DNA of 64,000 nucleotides from Nocardioides sp. NBC_00368 (GTDB lineage Bacteria; Actinomycetota; Actinomycetes; Propionibacteriales; Nocardioidaceae). Below the pieces are notes generated by a model that had not been told where the DNA came from, did not search any database, and saw nothing but the letters and a program-made list of their open reading frames with translations. How positions within the stretch are numbered: position 1 is the stretch's first letter; every line of letters starts with the position of its first letter. The DNA lies in the NCBI RefSeq assembly GCF_036090055.1, contig NZ_CP107970.1, positions 5,539,001 to 5,603,000 of the forward strand. Direction: 5' to 3'. Positions 15,895 through 25,261 of the stretch are shown here, piece after piece. The position numbers and the translations under genes are program-made.

Positions 15895-16947
15895 TTGGAG
15901 GAAGATTTGGTAGGCGAGGCGTTGTCGCCCGTCGCAGCCCTGCGACGGATCGCGTTCCTGCTCGAGCGCGGCCGTGAGGACAGCTACAAGGTGAAGGCCT
16001 TCCGCACCGCGGCGGCCGCGATCCTTCCGCTCCCCGAGGAGGAGGTACGCCGCCGTGCGACCGAGGGCACCCTGACGGAGCTGAGCGGGGTCGGAGCGAG
16101 CACGGCCAAGGTCATCTCCGAGGCCGCGCGTGGCGAGGTGCCGCAGCGGCTGGCGGACACCGAGCGGGTCCACGGCGGTCCGCTGACCGAGGGCGCGGCG
16201 GGGGAGGGGCTGCGGAGCAGGCTCCGTGGCGATCTGCACAGCCACTCCGACTGGTCCGACGGCGGCTCCCCGATCGAGGAGATGGCCTTCACCGCGATCG
16301 AGCTGGGTCACGAATACCTGGTGCTCACCGACCACAGTCCGCGTCTGACGGTCGCCAACGGGCTCAGTGCCGCCCGCCTGGAACGCCAGCTCGGTGTCGT
16401 CGACGCGGTCAACGACCACCTCGCCGGACACGGGTTCACCCTGCTGAAGGGGATCGAGGTCGATATCCTCGACGACGGCAGCCTCGACCAGACCGACGAG
16501 ATGCTCGCCAAGCTCGAGCTCCGTGTCGCCAGCGTCCACTCCAAGCTGAAGATGGACAAGGAGCTGATGACCAGACGGATGGTCACCGCGGTCTCCACGA
16601 CGCGGATGAACGTGCTCGGCCACTGCACGGGCCGGCTGGTCACCGGCAATCGCGGCACCCGGCCCGGAAGCCAGTTCGACGCGCGCAAGGTGTTCGAGGC
16701 GTGCGCGGAGCACGGCGTCGCGGTCGAGATCAACTCCAGGCCCGAGCGGAGAGACCCTCCGACCAAGCTTCTCGAGCTCGCTCGCGACGTCGGTTGCCTC
16801 TTCTCGATCGACTCGGACGCGCATGCTCCGGGGCAGCTCGACTTCCTCGTTCTGGGATGCGAACGGGCCGAGGCGGCGGGTATCGAAGAGGAACGGATCA
16901 TCAACACCTGGCCGCGGGACCGCCTGCTGGCCTGGGCGAACAGGTAG
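15895..16947 (+). CDS. PHP-domain phosphoesterase with N-terminal PolX-like HhH region
   Basis: 350 residues. Residues 1-~80 resemble the DNA polymerase X/beta helical-hairpin-helix domain (AALRRIAFLLERGREDSYKVKAFRTAA, LTELSGVGASTAKVI). A PHP phosphoesterase domain follows, with metal motifs GDLHSHSDWSDGG, LTDHSPRL, a catalytic-core Glu in KGIEVDIL, VASVHSKL and FSIDSDAHAP. It lacks the polymerase palm of full PolX and is probably a nuclease or phosphatase. The start is TTG at 15895 (GAGGAG 8 bases upstream) or TTG at 15907 (GGAGG five bases upstream); the longer form is given. The upstream leader could form translation-controlling hairpins. Confidence 0.85.
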   Translation: MEEDLVGEALSPVAALRRIAFLLERGREDSYKVKAFRTAAAAILPLPEEEVRRRATEGTLTELSGVGASTAKVISEAARGEVPQRLADTERVHGGPLTEGAAGEGLRSRLRGDLHSHSDWSDGGSPIEEMAFTAIELGHEYLVLTDHSPRLTVANGLSAARLERQLGVVDAVNDHLAGHGFTLLKGIEVDILDDGSLDQTDEMLAKLELRVASVHSKLKMDKELMTRRMVTAVSTTRMNVLGHCTGRLVTGNRGTRPGSQFDARKVFEACAEHGVAVEINSRPERRDPPTKLLELARDVGCLFSIDSDAHAPGQLDFLVLGCERAEAAGIEEERIINTWPRDRLLAWANR

Positions 16948-16958
16948 TTTTTTGACCT

Positions 16959-17510
16959 ATGGACGGCCCGGAGATCGAGGTACGGCGCAGCAAGCGGCGT
17001 CGGCGTACGGTCTCTGCCTACCGTGACGGCGACCGGATCATCGTGATGATCCCGGCCGCGATGTCGCAGCGCGAGGAGGCCGAATGGGTCGAGCAGATGG
17101 TCGCTCGGCTGGAGAAGGCCGAACGGCGCCGCAAACCCAGCGACGATGACCTGATGCGACGATCGGCCGCCCTGAGCGACCAGTACTTCGGCGGTCTGGC
17201 CAAGCCGGACTCGGTCCGCTGGGTCGACAACCAGAACAGTCGCTGGGGTTCCTGCACTCCCGGTGACCGCTCGATCCGGCTGAGCGACCGGCTGCGGGGC
17301 ATGCCGGGCTGGGTCGTCGACTACGTGCTCGTCCACGAGCTGGCCCACCTCTTCGAGGCCAAGCACAACGAGGCCTTCTGGGCCTGGGTCGATCGCTACC
17401 CCCAGGCCGAGCGCGCCAAGGGCTATCTGGCCGGCTGGTCTGCCGCCGCCAAGCTCCCCGCCCCTCCGGGCGAGGAGGACGACGTCGACGCGGACGACCA
17501 GGTCGACTAG
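16959..17510 (+). CDS. YgjP/DUF45-type M48-like metallopeptidase
   Basis: 183 residues. It has the zinc peptidase motif HELAH at 126-130, a further His ligand candidate at H136 (FEAKHNEAFW) and the family hallmark SRWGSC at 94-99. These SprT/WLM-like proteins are single-domain gluzincins of largely unknown substrate. The acidic tail (EEDDVDADDQVD) is unstructured. The gene follows the PHP gene after 11 bases and may be in the same operon. Its stop overlaps the stop of the convergent Nudix gene by a few bases. Confidence 0.85.
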   Translation: MDGPEIEVRRSKRRRRTVSAYRDGDRIIVMIPAAMSQREEAEWVEQMVARLEKAERRRKPSDDDLMRRSAALSDQYFGGLAKPDSVRWVDNQNSRWGSCTPGDRSIRLSDRLRGMPGWVVDYVLVHELAHLFEAKHNEAFWAWVDRYPQAERAKGYLAGWSAAAKLPAPPGEEDDVDADDQVD

Positions 17511-18046
17511 AGCCGCGCCTGCGCGAGCTTGATGAGCTCGATCAGGTCGTCCTCGGGATCGGGGACACCGTCGACCGGCCACCAACGTACGTCGAGGGAC
17601 TCCTCGCTCACCTCCGGAACCGCACCGGAGGGGGCGACGGCCATGAAGCGCACGTCGAGGTGGTGGACGTCGCCGGACGGAGCGCAGAAGGGCACCGGGT
17701 GCTCGGAGAGCTGCACCAGCCCGGGCAACGGCACCAGGTCCGACACGCCCGACTCCTCACGCAGCTCGCGGGCCGCGGCCGCCCACAGGGTCGGGTCGTC
17801 CTGCTCGAGATGTCCACCGAACTGGAACCAGCGCCGCGCCTTGCGGTGATGGGTCAGCAGCACCGAGGAGCCGTCGTCGGAGAGCACCACGCACGAGGCG
17901 GTCAGGTGGTCGGGGACGCACGACTTGAAGACCCCGGTGGGCTCGGCCTCGAGGTGGGCGACGTACCGCTGCCGCAAGGTCTCCTGCAGAGCCGACGGAG
18001 CACCCCACGCCCGCAGGGTCGCGAGCGCGTCAGCGTTCAGGCTCAC
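17507..18046 (-). CDS. Nudix hydrolase
   Basis: 179 residues from a GTG that overlaps the stop of the upstream DUF2342 gene (GTGA). The Nudix box starts GGHLEQDDPTLWAAAARE and continues to LREESGV. The fold is complete but no specificity motif is recognised, so the substrate (nucleotide or dinucleotide polyphosphate) is unknown. Translational coupling with the DUF2342 metalloprotease suggests joint expression. Confidence 0.85.
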   Translation of the reverse strand: MSLNADALATLRAWGAPSALQETLRQRYVAHLEAEPTGVFKSCVPDHLTASCVVLSDDGSSVLLTHHRKARRWFQFGGHLEQDDPTLWAAAARELREESGVSDLVPLPGLVQLSEHPVPFCAPSGDVHHLDVRFMAVAPSGAVPEVSEESLDVRWWPVDGVPDPEDDLIELIKLAQARL

Positions 18047-19392
18047 TCCTCGCCCGGGCTGTCGGAGTCGGTCCCGCCGAGCAGCTTCTTGAGCTCCTCG
18101 TCGAAGTCGATCGACTCGACGTCGGGGGCCTCGGCGCCCTCGCGGAAGCCGAGCGGGTCGTCGAGATCTGCCGAGGTGGGCAGCAGCGCCGGCGACATCC
18201 AGACGCCGTCGCGGGCCTCGATGCCCTGCCGGGTGCGCAGCGATCCCCACAGCGCGGCCGCGTCCCGCAGGCGTCGCGGACGAAGCTCGAGGCCGACCAG
18301 GGTCGCGAAGGTCTGCTCGGCCGGACCGCCGGCAGCGCGGCGGCGGCGTACGGCCTCCTGCAACTGCGCCGCGACCGGCATCCGCTCGGCGGTGGCCAGG
18401 GCGACGACCTCGTCGACCCAGCCCTCCACGAGCGCCAGCACGATCTCGAGCCGCTCCAGCGCGGCCTTCTGCACCGGCGAGTCGGGCACCTCGAACATGC
18501 CTTCCTCGAACATGTTCTGCAGCTGCGAGGGGTCCTGCATCGCGGAGAGGTCGAGGCCGCGCATCTGCTCCTCGATCCGCTGCTGCATGGCCTCCATGTT
18601 GAGCTCGACGCCCTGCGCGTAGTCGGTGACGGCGGTGACGACGTGGTCACGCAGCCACGGCACGCCGGCGAAGAGCCGCTGGTGGGCCGCCTCGCGCAGG
18701 GCCAGGAAGAGCAGCACGTCGTCGGTGCTGACCCCCAGTCCTTCGGCGAAGGGCGCGACGTTGACCGGGAGCAGCGCCGCTTGGCCGGTCTCGGCCAGCG
18801 GGATGCCGATGTCGGAGACCGAGATGACCTCGCCGGCGAGGTGGCCGAGGCCGGTGCCGGCCTGGTTCGCGTACAACGCGCCCATCGCCTTGCCGACGAA
18901 CCCGATCATCGGGCCCATCTGCGCCTTCATCTCCTCGGGCAGCTGACCGCTCATCGCGGCCGCCGTCGAGGCGGCGACCGGCTCGATCAGCGGCTTCCAC
19001 GCGTCCAGCGTGTTGACCAGCCACTCGGCCTTGGACCAAGCGGTGGCGGACTTCACGCCGGACGGGAACGAGGTGGTTTCCTCCAACCAGTGGTCGGCCA
19101 GCTGGATCGCGTCGGCGACCGCGTCCTTCTGCTTCTGAGAAGGCGTCGGGTCGGGCGTGGACGCGGCGACCTTTCGGGCGAGGTCCATCGCGACGTCCCA
19201 GTTCAGCGGGCCGTCATAGGGCTGTAGCAGCGACTGGATCTGACCGAAGATCTGGCTCAGGTCAGGCATGCCGCCGGGGCCGCCGCCGACGCCGCCGATG
19301 GGGAAACCACCGAAGAACGCTTCAAAGGGCGTGCCCTTGAAGGGGTTCTCCGGCTCCTCCGGCTCGTCGGGGCCACCTGGGGTCTGACTCAT
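18043..19392 (-). CDS. DUF2342 zinc-dependent metalloprotease-like protein (Rv3195-like)
   Basis: 449 residues. The N-terminus is Gly/Pro-rich and disordered (FGGFPIGGVGGGPGG, residues 28-41). The body is alpha-helical and contains the family motif LREAAHQRLF (E234 and H237), thought to be part of a metal site. The family has been described as a putative hydrolase or as linked to coenzyme F420, without a proven activity. A TAGGCT -10 element lies six bases before the ATG, suggesting a leaderless transcript. The Nudix gene is coupled downstream, and divergent moaE follows the same promoter style. Confidence 0.85.
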   Translation of the reverse strand: MSQTPGGPDEPEEPENPFKGTPFEAFFGGFPIGGVGGGPGGMPDLSQIFGQIQSLLQPYDGPLNWDVAMDLARKVAASTPDPTPSQKQKDAVADAIQLADHWLEETTSFPSGVKSATAWSKAEWLVNTLDAWKPLIEPVAASTAAAMSGQLPEEMKAQMGPMIGFVGKAMGALYANQAGTGLGHLAGEVISVSDIGIPLAETGQAALLPVNVAPFAEGLGVSTDDVLLFLALREAAHQRLFAGVPWLRDHVVTAVTDYAQGVELNMEAMQQRIEEQMRGLDLSAMQDPSQLQNMFEEGMFEVPDSPVQKAALERLEIVLALVEGWVDEVVALATAERMPVAAQLQEAVRRRRAAGGPAEQTFATLVGLELRPRRLRDAAALWGSLRTRQGIEARDGVWMSPALLPTSADLDDPLGFREGAEAPDVESIDFDEELKKLLGGTDSDSPGEE

Positions 19393-19448
19393 GTGTCCAG
19401 CCTACGCGGTTACGGAAGCCCGCTGTCAGCAAGCACTACGCTGGTCCC
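19393..19448. promoter_or_regulatory. Divergent leaderless promoters (DUF2342 gene and moaE)
   Basis: On the minus strand TAGGCT (19399-19404) ends six bases before the ATG at 19392. On the plus strand TACGCT (19437-19442) ends six bases before the ATG at 19449. Neither gene has a Shine-Dalgarno in this 56-base interval, so both are probably transcribed as leaderless mRNAs. Confidence 0.55.
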
Positions 19449-19886
19449 ATGGCTGAACCGAAGAAAGGCGCTGTCAAGCTTCTGGACATCCGGGAGACCC
19501 CTCTCGATGTCACCGAGGTGATGGACGCGCTCGACGACGACGCATCCGGCGGGGTGACTCTCTTCGTCGGCCGCGTACGTGACCACGACGGGGGCAAGGG
19601 CGTGACCGGCCTCGACTACCAGGCCCATCCCACCGCCCTCGCGCGCCTGACCGAGGTCGCCGAGAAGGTCGCCGCCGACCACGGCGTCGCGGGCGTCGCC
19701 GCCGTCCACCGCACCGGCCACCTCGACATCGGCGACATCGCGGTCATCGTCGCCACCGCCTCCGGCCACCGCGGCGAGGCCTTCGCCGCCTCCCGCGACC
19801 TCATCGACACCCTCAAGGCCGAGGTGCCCATCTGGAAGCACCAGGTCTTCACCGACGGCACGGACGAGTGGGTCGGCGCGCCGTAA
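19449..19886 (+). CDS. moaE: Molybdopterin synthase catalytic subunit MoaE
   Basis: 145 residues. MoaE motifs are seen: GGVTLFVGRVRDHDGGK, YQAHP, VHRTGHLDIGDIAV, VATASGHRGEAF and the C-terminal VPIWKHQ with the active-site lysine. The protein inserts sulfur from MoaD thiocarboxylate into precursor Z. No MoaD or other molybdenum cofactor genes are nearby, so the partner must be encoded elsewhere. Confidence 0.92.
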   Translation: MAEPKKGAVKLLDIRETPLDVTEVMDALDDDASGGVTLFVGRVRDHDGGKGVTGLDYQAHPTALARLTEVAEKVAADHGVAGVAAVHRTGHLDIGDIAVIVATASGHRGEAFAASRDLIDTLKAEVPIWKHQVFTDGTDEWVGAP

Positions 19887-19887
19887 T

Positions 19888-20310
19888 TTTGCGATTGCTT
19901 CGCAATTCGCGAGCGCCTGCGCTTGATCCTCGTCTTCCTCCGCTGCGCTCAGTCGCTTCGCTCCCTCGCTCCGCTGCGTCCAGACGAGGAGCGCTCCGGC
20001 GCTGTACTTGTGGCGATTGCTTCGCAATTCGCGCAGCGCTGTACTTATGGCGATTGCTTCGCAATCGCGAGCGCCTGCGCTTGATCCTCGTCTTCCTCCG
20101 CTTCGTTCGTCGCTGCGCTCCTCACTGCGCTGCGTCCAGACGAGGAGCGCTCCGGCGCTGTACTTGTGGCGATTGCTTCGCAATTCGCGCAGCGCCTGCG
20201 CTTGATCCTCGTCTTCCTCCGCTGCGCTCAGTCGCTTCGCTCCCTCGCTCCGCTGCGTCCAGACGAGGAGCGCTCCGGCGCTGGGTTGTCGGCGATTGCT
20301 TCGTGATTCG
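19888..20310. repeat. Tandem repeats with five palindromic hairpins
   Basis: The palindrome GCGATTGCTTCGCAATTCGC or close variants occurs at 19891-19910, 20013-20032, 20050-20068, 20169-20188 and 20292-20310. Between them a ~90-bp GC-rich unit is present three times (19914-20003, 20072-20160, 20193-20283). The outer units are almost identical and the middle one diverges in its centre. Each unit can fold through CCTCGTCT/AGACGAGG. No gene is seen in 19887-20391. Confidence 0.85.
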
Positions 20311-20391
20311 TGGTGTGCTCGGGCGGCTGAGGCGGCTCGGGGTCGGCGCGCCATGATGCGCGGCGTTGGGGTGACCAAATAGGCTGCGTAC

Positions 20392-20628
20392 GTGGACATC
20401 CTGCTGTGGCTCGTGCCGTCCGCGGTCATCACCGTGCTGGCGATGGCCTGGGTCGCGTTCCTCGGACGTGAGGGGCGCGAGCAGGACCGCGAAGAGGTCG
20501 TACGCCGCCTCGGGATCGCGCTCGAGAAGGAGAAGACGCGCGAGCGCTCGAGAAGGTACGCAGCGCCTCAACCGCCGCCCGACAGGTCGACCGGAGTCGC
20601 GGTCCGTGTCAACCGCGACGCCTCTTAG
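20392..20628 (+). CDS. Small single-pass membrane protein, 78 residues
   Basis: Residues 3-25 form one transmembrane helix (LLWLVPSAVITVLAMAWVAFLG), followed by a highly charged, predicted coiled-coil stretch (REGREQDREEVVRRLG) and a basic tail. The GTG start lies six bases after TAGGCT (20380-20385), again suggesting a leaderless mRNA. It precedes the PDZ/Lon-like gene by 33 bases and probably shares its transcript. The function is unknown. Confidence 0.7.
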   Translation: MDILLWLVPSAVITVLAMAWVAFLGREGREQDREEVVRRLGIALEKEKTRERSRRYAAPQPPPDRSTGVAVRVNRDAS

Positions 20629-20661
20629 GGTGCACTTGGTCTTGAATGAGAAGGTGACGCT

Positions 20662-21708
20662 ATGACACAGCGCACCCTGGCCGGTCTTGTCGCCCTGCCG
20701 CTCGTGGTTGCCCTGATCGTGATCGCCTGGGTCGTTCCGCTGCCTTACACGATCTACAGCCCCGGGCCGACGGTGAACGTCCTGGGCGAGTTCGACGGCA
20801 AGGACATCGTCCAGGTCGAGGGCCACGAGAGCTACCGCGACGAGGGGCAGCTGCGGATGACCACGGTCTCCGAGACCACCCGCGAGGCGCGGCTCGGCCT
20901 GTGGACCCTGCTGGGCGCATGGATGAGCGATACCGAGGCGGTCTACCCGCGCGAGGTCGCCTACCCCGATCAGGGCACCGTCGAGGACGACCGTGAGGCC
21001 GGGCAGGTGCAGATGGCCAGCGCTCAGGACGCGGCGATCGCGGCGGCGCTGACCAAGCTCGGTGAGGACGTCGACGAGGTCTCGGTCGCCGAGGTCAGCG
21101 AGGACGCTCCCGCCGCGGGCAAGCTGAAGGCCGAGGACGTGGTCACCAAGGTCGGCGACACGGCCGTCGACACCCCCGAAGAGGTCGTCACCGAGGTGCA
21201 GAAGGTCGAGCCCGGCGACACGATCGAGCTGACCGTCGAGCGCAAGGGCAAGACGCTGACCGAGTCGATCAAGACCGGTGAGAAGGAGGGCAAGGCCTTC
21301 ATCGGCGTCTCGCTGGGAGCGACCTACGACTTCCCCTACGACGTCAAGATCACGCTCGACCCGGCCATCGGCGGACCGAGCGCCGGGCTGATGATGGCGC
21401 TCTCGGTCTACGACACCCTGACCAAGGGCCCGCTGACCGGCGAGAAGAAGATCGCCGGCACCGGCACCATCGACGGCTCCGGCAACGTCGGCCCGATCGG
21501 CGGGATCCAGCAGAAGATCCCGGGTGCGGCCTCGGACGGGGCCGAGCTCTTCCTGGTGCCCGCCGGCAACTGCCAAGACGTCGAGGGCGCCGAGAACGGT
21601 GACATGCGCCTGACCCGTGTGGAGAACCTCGACGACGCCATCAAGGCGATCGAGACCTGGACCGAGGACCCGAATGCCAAGCTGCCGACCTGTGGGAGCA
21701 CGAAGTGA
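20662..21708 (+). CDS. YlbL-type PDZ and Lon-like (S16) membrane protease
   Basis: 348 residues. There is an N-terminal signal anchor (residues ~8-27), an extracytoplasmic PDZ domain around 125-215 (AAGKLKAEDVVTKVGDTAVD) and a C-terminal Lon/S16 domain. The catalytic Ser lies in IGGPSAGLMMALS and the Lys in GGIQQKIPGA. This corresponds to Rv3194c and the Bacillus YlbL regulatory protease. It stands before the PPA1309 and UPF0182 genes with overlapping ends (GTGA), a fixed actinobacterial trio. Confidence 0.9.
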   Translation: MTQRTLAGLVALPLVVALIVIAWVVPLPYTIYSPGPTVNVLGEFDGKDIVQVEGHESYRDEGQLRMTTVSETTREARLGLWTLLGAWMSDTEAVYPREVAYPDQGTVEDDREAGQVQMASAQDAAIAAALTKLGEDVDEVSVAEVSEDAPAAGKLKAEDVVTKVGDTAVDTPEEVVTEVQKVEPGDTIELTVERKGKTLTESIKTGEKEGKAFIGVSLGATYDFPYDVKITLDPAIGGPSAGLMMALSVYDTLTKGPLTGEKKIAGTGTIDGSGNVGPIGGIQQKIPGAASDGAELFLVPAGNCQDVEGAENGDMRLTRVENLDDAIKAIETWTEDPNAKLPTCGSTK

Positions 21709-22313
21709 ACGACACCCCTGAGCCCACGCCCGGGCCCACCCCCGAGCTCAGCCGCGGCCTCGACCTGGAGACCGATCCCGCTCTGGCCGCGGCCGTCCTC
21801 GAGATCGAGGCCCACGTCGCGAGCGAGGGCTGGGACGGTCCGGCGAGGTTGTTCGCGCTGGTCGACACGGCCGCGCTGGTCAAGGCCGAGCCGGCGCTCG
21901 CCACGATGATGGGCCTGGACAACCCGGACCAGGAGGGGTCGCTGACCCCGATCGAGCAGGACCAGGTGCCCGTGACGACCCAGCTGGAGGAGGTCCTCCA
22001 GACGACGGCCTGGCCCGCAGGCGTCACCGGCTGCGCCGCGGTCGTCGAGCGTCTGGTGCTGCCGCCCGACGCCGACGGCAAGATCCCCGAGGACGCCGAG
22101 GCGGCCGCGGAGTTCGCCAAGGCGCACCCCGACCGGCAGGAGGTACGCATCGTGGCCGGCGCGACACGTGCTGGTGCCACGTACTGTGCTCTGCGGTTGA
22201 AGGCGCACGACGACGACCAGTCGGTCATCGGCGGCGTCGACCTGGTCCCCGAGCTCCTCGAGCTGCTGCGTGTCACTCTTGAGGAGAACCCAGACAGCGA
22301 GGGCGACGAATGA
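21705..22313 (+). CDS. PPA1309-family conserved protein
   Basis: 202 residues, soluble, acidic, alpha/beta. The GTG start overlaps the stop of the YlbL-like gene and its own end overlaps the UPF0182 start, so translation is coupled on both sides. The central VTGCAAVVERLVLPPDAD and later VAGATRAGATYCALRLKAH are typical of the family. No biochemical function is known. Conserved linkage to a PDZ protease and a large membrane protein suggests a role at the envelope (inference). Confidence 0.8.
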   Translation: MNDTPEPTPGPTPELSRGLDLETDPALAAAVLEIEAHVASEGWDGPARLFALVDTAALVKAEPALATMMGLDNPDQEGSLTPIEQDQVPVTTQLEEVLQTTAWPAGVTGCAAVVERLVLPPDADGKIPEDAEAAAEFAKAHPDRQEVRIVAGATRAGATYCALRLKAHDDDQSVIGGVDLVPELLELLRVTLEENPDSEGDE

Positions 22314-25207
22314 GTCTCTTTGACGACGACGACCCGGCGCAGGCGCCGGCCCGCAACCAGAGCACCGGCCGCAACCGATGGCTGGCGATCGCGGCCGTCT
22401 CGGTCATCGTGCTCTTCTTCGGCATCAGCGCCTTCGCGGCGGTCTACACCGACGCGCTGTGGTACGACGCGATCGACTTCAGCAGCGTCTTCGGCACAGT
22501 CTTCTGGACGCGCACGGCGCTGTTCGTGATCTTCGGCGTGCTGATGGCGATCATGATCGGGCTGCCGGCCGCGCTCGCCTACCGCACCCGTCCCTACTTC
22601 CACCCGGCCGACGACATCGGCGGCCTGGACCGCTACCGCGACGCGATCGCTCCGATCCGTACGTGGCTGCTGGTCGGCATCGCGGGGGTGTCGGGGATCT
22701 TCGCCGGCTTCTCCGGCGCGGGCCACTGGCGTACGTACCTGATGTGGCGCCACGGGCGCGACTTCGACAAGGTCGACGAGTTCTTCAAGAAGGACATCGG
22801 CTTCTACGTCTTCGACCTGCCGTGGTGGCACTACCTGGTCAACTTCGCGCTGACCGGGCTGATCCTCGGCACCATCGGCGCGATGATCGTGCACTACGTC
22901 TACGGCGGGATCCGGCTGACCGCGCAGCGTGACCGGTTCACCCGCTCGGCACAGGTCCAGCTCAGCGCCATGCTCGGGCTGATCCTGCTGGTCAAGGGGC
23001 TCGACTACTGGGTCGACCGCTACGACCTCGTCAACGGCTCCGGCCCGCGACTGGACGGGATGACCTACACCGACGAGCACGCGGTGCTCCCGGCCAACCA
23101 GATCCTGCTCGCGATCGCCGTGATCTGCGGGATTCTGTTCCTGCTGAACATGTGGCGGCGCAGCTGGCAGCTGCCCTCGATCGCGATCTCGCTGTTCGCG
23201 ATCTCGGTGCTGCTGATCGGGATGATCTGGCCCGCGGTCGTGCAGGGCTTCCAGGTCCGGCCGAGCGAGCAGGACAAGGAGAAGCCCTACCTGGCGGCCA
23301 ACATCAAGGCCACCCAGGACGCCTACGGCATCTCCAAGGACAAGCTCGAGGTGACCGAGTACACCTCGCAGGCCGAGGCCGACGGCGCCTCGCCCGAGCA
23401 GCTCGACGAGACCGCGTCCTCGCTGCCGATCGTCGACCCGGCGGTCGTCCACCGCGAGTTCGAGCAGGTCCAGCAGGGTCGCTCCTACTACTCGGTGCAC
23501 GAGCCGCTCGACATCTCCACCTACGAGGTCGGTGGCAAGGAGCGGGCGGTCGTGCTCGGCGTACGCGAGCTCAACCAGGCCGGCATCTCCGACTCCGACC
23601 GCACCTGGACCAACCTGCACACGGTCTACACCCACTCCAACGGGGTGATCGCCTCCTACGCCAACATGCGCGGCGCCGACGACAAGTCCGAGTCGAACCA
23701 GATGCAGTGGGCCGAGGGTGACCGCACCGGTCAGCACGACCTCACCTCGGGACAAGGCAAGTTCCAGGACAAGGTCTACTTCGGCGAGGACTCGCCGGAG
23801 TACTCGATCGTCGGGAAGGCCGGCGAAGGCGCCGCGGTCGAGCTCGACTACAACTCCGAGGACGGCGAGACCCGGACGACGTACGAAGGTGCCGGCGGTG
23901 TCCCGATCGGTTCGAACTTCCGCCAGCTGATGTACGCCATCCAGTTCGGCTCCACGAACTTCCTGCTCTCCTCGCGGGTCAACGAGAACTCCGAGATCCT
24001 CTACGACCGCTCCCCGAAGGAACGGGTGCAGAAGGTCGCGCCGTGGCTGACGCTCGACGACGACGTCTACCCGGTGATCGTCGGCGGGCGGATCCAGTGG
24101 GTGGTCGACGGCTACACGACCACCGACCGCTACCCACAGGCCGCGCGCGACTCGTTCGCCTCGATGACCGACGACGCCACCCAGACCTCGACCGGTGTGC
24201 AGACGCTGCCCACCGACGAGATCAACTACATGCGCAACGCGGTGAAGGCGACCGTGGACGCCTACGACGGCACGGTCACCCTCTACGAGTGGGACGAGTC
24301 GGACCCGATCCTGCAGACGTGGGAGGCGGCCTTCCCCGGCACCGTGATGCCGAAGTCGTCGGTCCCGAAGGAGCTGATGGAGCACCTTCGCTACCCCGAG
24401 GACCTCTACAAGGTGCAGCGCTACCAGCTGGCGCGCTACCACGTCTCCGACCCGGACGTCTTCTTCTCCGGCAACGAGCGCTGGGCCGTGCCCGAGGACC
24501 CGAACGACGACAACCACCAGCAGACGCCCTACCGGATGTTCCTCGACGACGGCTCGGGCACCGCTCGCTGGTCGCTGACGTCGGCCTTCGTGCCCTACAA
24601 CCGTCCCAACCTGGCGGCGATGATGTCGGTCGACTCCGACGCCACCTCGGAGAACTACGGGAAGATCCGGATCACCACCGGCTTCCCCGACGACACCCAG
24701 GGCCCCGGCATGGTGTCCAACGAGTTCCGTACGGACAAGGCGATCGCCGACGAGGTCGCCTCGTTCAACCGCTCCGGATCGGCGCCGGTGTGGGGCCAGG
24801 TCATCACCTACCCGACCGCGAAGAACGGCATCCTGTACGTCGAGCCGATCTACGCCCGCCGGGCGACCGCCTCCACCTCTGGCTATGCCCAGCTCGCCTT
24901 CGTGCTGGTCTCCTACGACGGACGGGTCGGCTACGGAACCACGCTGAGCGATGCCCTCGAGGTCGCGCTGACCGGCGCCTCGCCGACACCCCCGACGGAA
25001 ACCGATCCCGACGAGGAACCGGCCGAGACCCCGCCCTCCTCCGGTGACGCACCGGGCGAGGTCGGCCAGCTCCTCGAGGACGCGCGCTCGCTGTTCGCCC
25101 AGGCGGACGAGGCCGGCAAGGCCGGCGACTACGCCGAGCGTGAGCGGCTCATCGCCGAGGCCCAGGACAAGGTCGACCAGGCCGCCGACCTGATCTCGGG
25201 AGGGTGA
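22310..25207 (+). CDS. UPF0182 family large membrane protein (Rv3193c-like)
   Basis: 965 residues. About seven transmembrane helices are in the first ~320 residues. A large extracytoplasmic part of about 570 residues follows (FQVRPSEQDKEKPYL... onward), then a Pro/Glu-rich linker (~910-935) and a helical tail rich in Ala, Asp and Glu. It belongs to COG1615, nearly universal in actinobacteria and without known function. The ATG overlaps the preceding stop codon, and it is the last gene of the PDZ operon. Confidence 0.92.
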   Translation: MSLFDDDDPAQAPARNQSTGRNRWLAIAAVSVIVLFFGISAFAAVYTDALWYDAIDFSSVFGTVFWTRTALFVIFGVLMAIMIGLPAALAYRTRPYFHPADDIGGLDRYRDAIAPIRTWLLVGIAGVSGIFAGFSGAGHWRTYLMWRHGRDFDKVDEFFKKDIGFYVFDLPWWHYLVNFALTGLILGTIGAMIVHYVYGGIRLTAQRDRFTRSAQVQLSAMLGLILLVKGLDYWVDRYDLVNGSGPRLDGMTYTDEHAVLPANQILLAIAVICGILFLLNMWRRSWQLPSIAISLFAISVLLIGMIWPAVVQGFQVRPSEQDKEKPYLAANIKATQDAYGISKDKLEVTEYTSQAEADGASPEQLDETASSLPIVDPAVVHREFEQVQQGRSYYSVHEPLDISTYEVGGKERAVVLGVRELNQAGISDSDRTWTNLHTVYTHSNGVIASYANMRGADDKSESNQMQWAEGDRTGQHDLTSGQGKFQDKVYFGEDSPEYSIVGKAGEGAAVELDYNSEDGETRTTYEGAGGVPIGSNFRQLMYAIQFGSTNFLLSSRVNENSEILYDRSPKERVQKVAPWLTLDDDVYPVIVGGRIQWVVDGYTTTDRYPQAARDSFASMTDDATQTSTGVQTLPTDEINYMRNAVKATVDAYDGTVTLYEWDESDPILQTWEAAFPGTVMPKSSVPKELMEHLRYPEDLYKVQRYQLARYHVSDPDVFFSGNERWAVPEDPNDDNHQQTPYRMFLDDGSGTARWSLTSAFVPYNRPNLAAMMSVDSDATSENYGKIRITTGFPDDTQGPGMVSNEFRTDKAIADEVASFNRSGSAPVWGQVITYPTAKNGILYVEPIYARRATASTSGYAQLAFVLVSYDGRVGYGTTLSDALEVALTGASPTPPTETDPDEEPAETPPSSGDAPGEVGQLLEDARSLFAQADEAGKAGDYAERERLIAEAQDKVDQAADLISGG

Positions 25208-25261
25208 GGACACCTCCGATTAGGGGTTCGTTTCCCCTCGCGTGTAATGTTCTTCTTGCGA

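Noticed and set aside
19888..20310. A CRISPR array
   Set aside because: The repeats are long and palindromic, spacers are not unique but repeat themselves, and no cas genes are near.
21641..25213. A 1190-residue minus-strand open frame opposite the UPF0182 gene
   Set aside because: It is an Arg/Gly/Val-rich shadow of a GC-rich gene and shows no domains; the plus-strand frame carries the UPF0182 features.
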